Shown here piece after piece: positions 14,786 through 17,017 of a stretch of 17,017 nucleotides of DNA (positions are counted from its first letter, which is position 1; the number at the start of each line of letters is the position of its first letter). Where the stretch lies: assembly GCA_018725275.1 (NCBI GenBank), contig QLUC01000027.1, positions 1-17,017 on the forward strand, read 5' to 3'. This stretch comes from Bacillota bacterium (GTDB taxonomy: Bacteria > Bacillota > UBA994). Under the pieces are notes generated by a model, which was given only the letters and a program-made list of their open reading frames with translations, searched no databases and had not been told where the DNA came from. The position numbers and the translations under genes are program-made.

Positions 14786-14810
14786 AAAAAAACTTCCCGC
14801 GAAGGGGAAG
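14786..14810 (-). terminator. Attenuator terminator in the pyrBI leader
   Basis: On the minus strand CTTCCC (14805-14810), the loop CTTCGC and GGGAAG (14793-14798) are followed by T7 (14786-14792). It lies between the promoter and pyrB, so it can only act as an attenuator. Confidence 0.8.
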
Positions 14811-14877
14811 GCAAAACACACATTGCCTTCCCAGCTTCTCAGAGCTTAGCCGTCTCGCGTACGGCGGAATTAAAGGC
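14811..14877 (-). promoter_or_regulatory. pyrBI leader with antiterminator and PyrR-binding-loop-like hairpin
   Basis: Minus-strand RNA of the leader has three exclusive states. Antiterminator: GGGAAGGCAA (14823-14832) pairs over ten bases with TTGCCTTCCC (14805-14814), which contains the 5' arm of the terminator. Anti-antiterminator: GCCTT (14873-14877) can pair with AAGGC (14825-14829), enclosing the hairpins GCCGT/ACGGC (14849-14865) and AGCU-CUGAGA-AGCU (14833-14846). The last hairpin has a six-base loop of the form CNGNGA, which as I recall is the consensus of PyrR-binding loops in Bacillus. This suggests that PyrR with UMP favours the terminator. The pyrR gene is not in the window, and UTP-based control is an alternative. 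Confidence 0.65.
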
Positions 14878-14888
14878 TATCCGCAGAA

Positions 14889-14917
14889 AGACTACACCGA
14901 GAGAATCTAAATGTCAA
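14889..14917 (-). promoter_or_regulatory. Promoter of pyrBI
   Basis: Minus-strand TTGACA (14912-14917), a 17-base spacer and TAGTCT (14889-14894). Transcription would start about 14880-14883, just before the leader pairing segment. An inverted repeat, GTGATA/TATCAC (14947-14965), lies about 30 bases upstream of the -35 box. Confidence 0.8.
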
Positions 14918-14999
14918 TAACCCAACCGCAGGATTGTCGCCGGACAGTGATATTGTCACTATCACCTTCTCCGCGGCATTTTTTGGACGACACAACATT

Positions 15000-15091
15000 G
15001 GTGTGCCGCTACGAAAACCATCCTAACGCCGCCACACCCGGAGGGCTTAACTGCCGCGTTCGGGATGGGTCCGGAGCTGAGAGTTGCTACC
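15000..15091 (-). rRNA. Orphan 5S rRNA-like sequence, divergent or degenerate
   Basis: The minus strand reads ACCCATCCCGAAC, CGGCAGTTAAG and CCC in order, the core of 5S rRNA (helix III and loops B and C). It is closed by CCGGA/TCCGG (15070-15074 with 15038-15042) as helix II. Downstream, GTTAGGATGG recalls the loop A/helix V region. Against a normal 5S: the 5' flank and the 3' flank cannot form helix I, the usual GGGAGAGTAGG loop E segment is missing, and no 16S or 23S rRNA is near. The 5' end abuts the stop codon of the small membrane protein gene. It may be a pseudogene, a 5S fragment or an RNA derived from 5S; exact ends are unknown. The whole interval 14735-15091 has no protein gene. Confidence 0.55.
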
Positions 15092-15376
15092 CTACACTCC
15101 CGCCTGAGAACCAGGTGGTCTACCTGAATCTTTAGAGTGTAACATATTTAGTGCCCGCCCTATCAGCAATGCGCTTAGACCCAGTAGCATCACCTCTAGT
15201 TCGTTTTCATAAATAGTGAGCCATTGCGGGATCCCTCTTGTCATGTATAGCACCGTTGGAATCGTCACTGCTAGAACGTGATAGTGAAGCTCCTTTTTGT
15301 AAAGAACATACACTGAGAACATCCCGGTGAGCATTGTGACTACTAGACCTGTTCCAAAAGATATTTCTATATTCAT
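15092..15376 (-). CDS. Small membrane protein overlapping the halocin-like gene (possible immunity protein)
   Basis: A 94-residue protein with hydrophobic stretches at about 7-26, 31-47 and 59-76 and a polar C-terminal tail (SKDSGRPPGSQAGV). I do not recognise its family. Its ATG at 15376 overlaps the stop of the upstream cysteine-rich secreted protein in an ATGA arrangement, so the two are translated in a coupled way. A small multi-pass membrane protein in this position is what one expects of a bacteriocin self-protection or export accessory. That role is inferred from context only. Its own ribosome site is weak, consistent with coupling. The gene ends where the 5S-like sequence begins. Confidence 0.72.
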   Translation of the reverse strand: MNIEISFGTGLVVTMLTGMFSVYVLYKKELHYHVLAVTIPTVLYMTRGIPQWLTIYENELEVMLLGLSALLIGRALNMLHSKDSGRPPGSQAGV

Positions 15377-16191
15377 ATGGCATCAGGATTCCTAGTAAAT
15401 TCCGTGAGGCAATCGTTAAAAAAGATCCATTTAGCACAATATGAACGTCCTGGGGTCCAGCAAGATGCCCAGACTGCGGCAAGGCATGCTAGAATATACT
15501 CTCCTACTAACTTCGGTGGTATTATCTTAAGTTTTGGTATCGCATATGAACAAAGCGCGCCCCGCCAAGTAACGCACCAATTATCTAAATCGCCCGGCAC
15601 ATACACTCTTTCCACACACACCCAGCACCCTGGCGATACAGTGTGGGTTTCGCCCACCGGAGGCATGGGCATAATCTCTTGCGGGGGAAGGCCAAGGTCC
15701 GGCATCGGCTCTGCTTTTCTTATGGCTACCGTGCGTTGCGAGAATAAATCTCTTTGGTAAAGCACATGTCTGTCGCCTACAACCCGGCTGCTGACGATTG
15801 CCGCTACAACGATATTATTTTGCACTACGAAAGTAGCAAGCTCCAGGTAAACGAAGGAGACTCCATCATCGTTGTAGTTTGCCGGCAGCACTTCAAACGA
15901 CACCACAGACGGACCATCAGCCAAGGTGGTAACGGAGAACTGGGCATTAGGCAGCACTCGGCCTTGAAGCGCTTGAAACACGGACGATATAACTACATGC
16001 CCAATTGCTTCATTATTTTCGGCGGCCAAGAGCAACTGAAGCTGCGTAGCGGAAACGACATTTTCTGAACAACCATTACAGGCAGCTTCGGCAGAGTAGC
16101 TCTGCTGCGCATCAGGCGAAGCAACGACAAGCGTTACCGTCAGACTAAGCACCAAGAAAACCGCAAGAATTTTCTTAATCAAGTCTACCAC
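15373..16191 (-). CDS. Secreted cysteine-rich protein, candidate halocin C8-like bacteriocin precursor
   Basis: A 272-residue protein with a Sec-type signal (basic VDLIKK, then a hydrophobic stretch at 8-23, likely cut after A24), a pair C38/C41, a cysteine-free middle domain (about 42-185) and a C-terminal domain with eight cysteines. These are C189, C192, C206, C214, C236, C244, C252 and C261. Counted as gaps the C-terminal pattern is C-2-C-13-C-7-C-21-C-7-C-7-C-8-C. As I recall it, halocin C8 has CxxC and then a run of C-7-C-13-C-7-C-8-C-8-C, in a roughly 280-residue precursor whose N-terminal part is the immunity protein and whose last 76 residues are the toxin. Size, layout and spacing therefore agree. 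The start GTG 16189-16191 has only a weak ribosome site (AAAGAAAGA); a TTG three codons later is possible. A DsbD-like membrane protein upstream would suit disulfide formation. Confidence 0.78.
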   Translation of the reverse strand: MVDLIKKILAVFLVLSLTVTLVVASPDAQQSYSAEAACNGCSENVVSATQLQLLLAAENNEAIGHVVISSVFQALQGRVLPNAQFSVTTLADGPSVVSFEVLPANYNDDGVSFVYLELATFVVQNNIVVAAIVSSRVVGDRHVLYQRDLFSQRTVAIRKAEPMPDLGLPPQEIMPMPPVGETHTVSPGCWVCVERVYVPGDLDNWCVTWRGALCSYAIPKLKIIPPKLVGEYILACLAAVWASCWTPGRSYCAKWIFFNDCLTEFTRNPDAI

Positions 16192-16252
16192 TCTTTCTTT
16201 TTAAAACTTGCTCTGACATTCTCCAAACGGTGAGGCAACGTTTTGGTTGTTC

Positions 16253-16281
16253 ATTACAATAGCATTATCTCCCCCCTTCAA
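16253..16281 (-). promoter_or_regulatory. Possible promoter of the halocin-like gene
   Basis: Minus-strand TTGAAG (16276-16281), a 17-base spacer and TGTAAT (16253-16258), about 60 bases before the start codon. The boxes are moderate matches. The rest of the 152-base gap 16192-16343 shows only a GTGATG direct repeat (near 16300 and 16320). Confidence 0.4.
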
Positions 16282-16343
16282 TATGACGACGATCTAAGGT
16301 GATGTATTACCGCTAACCCGTGATGGCCTAGTGTTAAATGAAC

Positions 16344-17017
16344 TCAAGTCAGCAATTTTACTGCGCCCATTACTCCCTGTACTAAAAAATAAGCCGCTAG
16401 AAGAAGCATCACCACTTGGCTAGCACGCGCAAAGACCGGTGTCTTGAGGGCCTTCTGTATGGACTCAGAATCAAGCCCCGCATGCAACGCCACTATCATG
16501 ATCATCATGGGCAAGGCAAAGGCGAGGTTATAGAGAAATAAATTGCTGACTAACTCATGCGGTTGATGGGTCGCTAAAAAGAGTACCATAGGCAGATAAA
16601 CTTGCCCCGTGCACACGAACTCGAAACCGGAGCAAAGAACCCCAAGAAAAAATACCCCAAGATAACCCATGCCCGGGCGACGCACATTACGAATACGCTT
16701 GCCGAGACTCATTTTAAGTTTATTAAGCCAGATGCTCGGCGGGAATACCCCTAAATACAGCAACACCACACCATAGCCAAAGTAGATGGCTGTCCTTAAG
16801 GGGTGCATGCCTCTTAAGGGGGCTAACACATGGCCTAGTCCTATGCCAATGAGAAAATAGGTGGCGACAACCCCGAGCACAAAGGTTAAGCCAATGCTTA
16901 ATATATGTTTACGCCCGACCATTAAGCACATGGAAAGTAGGATAAGGAGAACGTTTAGGGTGCAAGGGTTTACCCCATCCACTAGACCCGCAACCAAAAC
17001 CCCCGCCGTACGCAGAT
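16344..17017 (-). CDS. DsbD/CcdA-like transmembrane protein, partial (N-terminus beyond window)
   Basis: The reading frame is open to the right edge of the window, so the N-terminus is missing; an internal TTG at 16997 is unlikely to be the start because in-frame LRTAGVLVAGLVDGVNPC continues upstream. The protein has about six hydrophobic segments. Two cysteine motifs match the CcdA/DsbD-like thiol-electron transporters: DGVNPCTLN near the present start, and FVCTGQVYLPM in the middle, after CSGFE. Such proteins move reducing equivalents across the membrane to extracytoplasmic thioredoxin-like partners. It is encoded upstream of, and on the same strand as, the cysteine-rich secreted protein. 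A role in its disulfide chemistry is a reasonable inference, though cytochrome c maturation is an alternative. Confidence 0.85.
   Translation of the reverse strand, partial: LRTAGVLVAGLVDGVNPCTLNVLLILLSMCLMVGRKHILSIGLTFVLGVVATYFLIGIGLGHVLAPLRGMHPLRTAIYFGYGVVLLYLGVFPPSIWLNKLKMSLGKRIRNVRRPGMGYLGVFFLGVLCSGFEFVCTGQVYLPMVLFLATHQPHELVSNLFLYNLAFALPMMIMIVALHAGLDSESIQKALKTPVFARASQVVMLLLAAYFLVQGVMGAVKLLT

Noticed and set aside
14735..14880. A T-box leader before pyrB
   Set aside because: There is no T-box core sequence and pyr genes are not expected to be tRNA-controlled.
15000..15095. A circularly permuted 5S rRNA, suggested by GGGAGTGTAGGG just upstream of the core
   Set aside because: That stretch encodes the last codons of the small membrane protein, and no joined helix I hairpin is present.
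16201..16254. A 17-residue open frame (MNNQNVASPFGECQSKF) in the leader of the halocin-like gene
   Set aside because: The only ribosome-site-like G run is too far upstream and there is no support beyond an ATG and a stop; it overlaps the proposed -10 box.

Overview
The window looks like a chromosomal segment of an anaerobic, Gram-positive-type bacterium, most likely a clostridial member of the Bacillota. The reasons are the complete set of [FeFe]-hydrogenase maturases with a TM1266-type companion, a DppA-type D-aminopeptidase, a linked pyrB-pyrI pair, strong AGGAGG-like ribosome sites and frequent TTG or GTG starts. This is inference from gene content; the species cannot be named. No transposase, integrase, CRISPR array or tRNA was seen.

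Layout. Positions 1-1703 (minus strand) hold an MBOAT O-acyltransferase followed by the start of an SGNH-like membrane protein, a typical surface-polymer acylation pair. Positions 1774-4335 (minus) are a metal-resistance unit: an SmtB/CadC-type repressor with its own promoter and operator, then a Zn/Cd-type P1B ATPase, closed by a strong terminator. Positions 4435-5232 (minus) encode a DppA peptidase. Positions 5357-6102 (plus) encode an unrecognised membrane protein.

Positions 6152-10136 (plus) are the hydrogenase maturation operon: a TM1266-like small protein, HydG, HydE and HydF, with coding overlaps between the last three. HydG makes the Fe(CO)2(CN) synthon, HydE acts on it with a second radical-SAM reaction, and HydF is the GTPase scaffold that delivers the 2Fe subcluster to HydA. 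No hydA is in the window. A terminator-like hairpin lies about 25 bases before the first start codon, inside a leader that can fold in alternative ways, so attenuation or a riboswitch is plausible.

Positions 10187-13302 (minus) carry a MarR regulator with a C-terminal four-cysteine motif, an unknown membrane-anchored protein, a ferredoxin-like iron-sulfur protein and a nitroreductase-family protein. Positions 13371-14917 (minus) are pyrB-pyrI behind a good promoter and a three-state attenuator that resembles PyrR-controlled leaders.

Positions 15000-17017 (minus) are the most unusual part. An incomplete DsbD/CcdA-like membrane protein precedes a secreted cysteine-rich protein whose size, two-part layout and cysteine spacing recall the halocin C8 precursor. 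A small membrane protein overlaps it by four bases. These are followed by an orphan sequence with the conserved core of 5S rRNA but flanks that do not make a normal 5S. The bacteriocin-like locus, the hydrogenase-operon leader and the 5S-like element are the best candidates for something undescribed.
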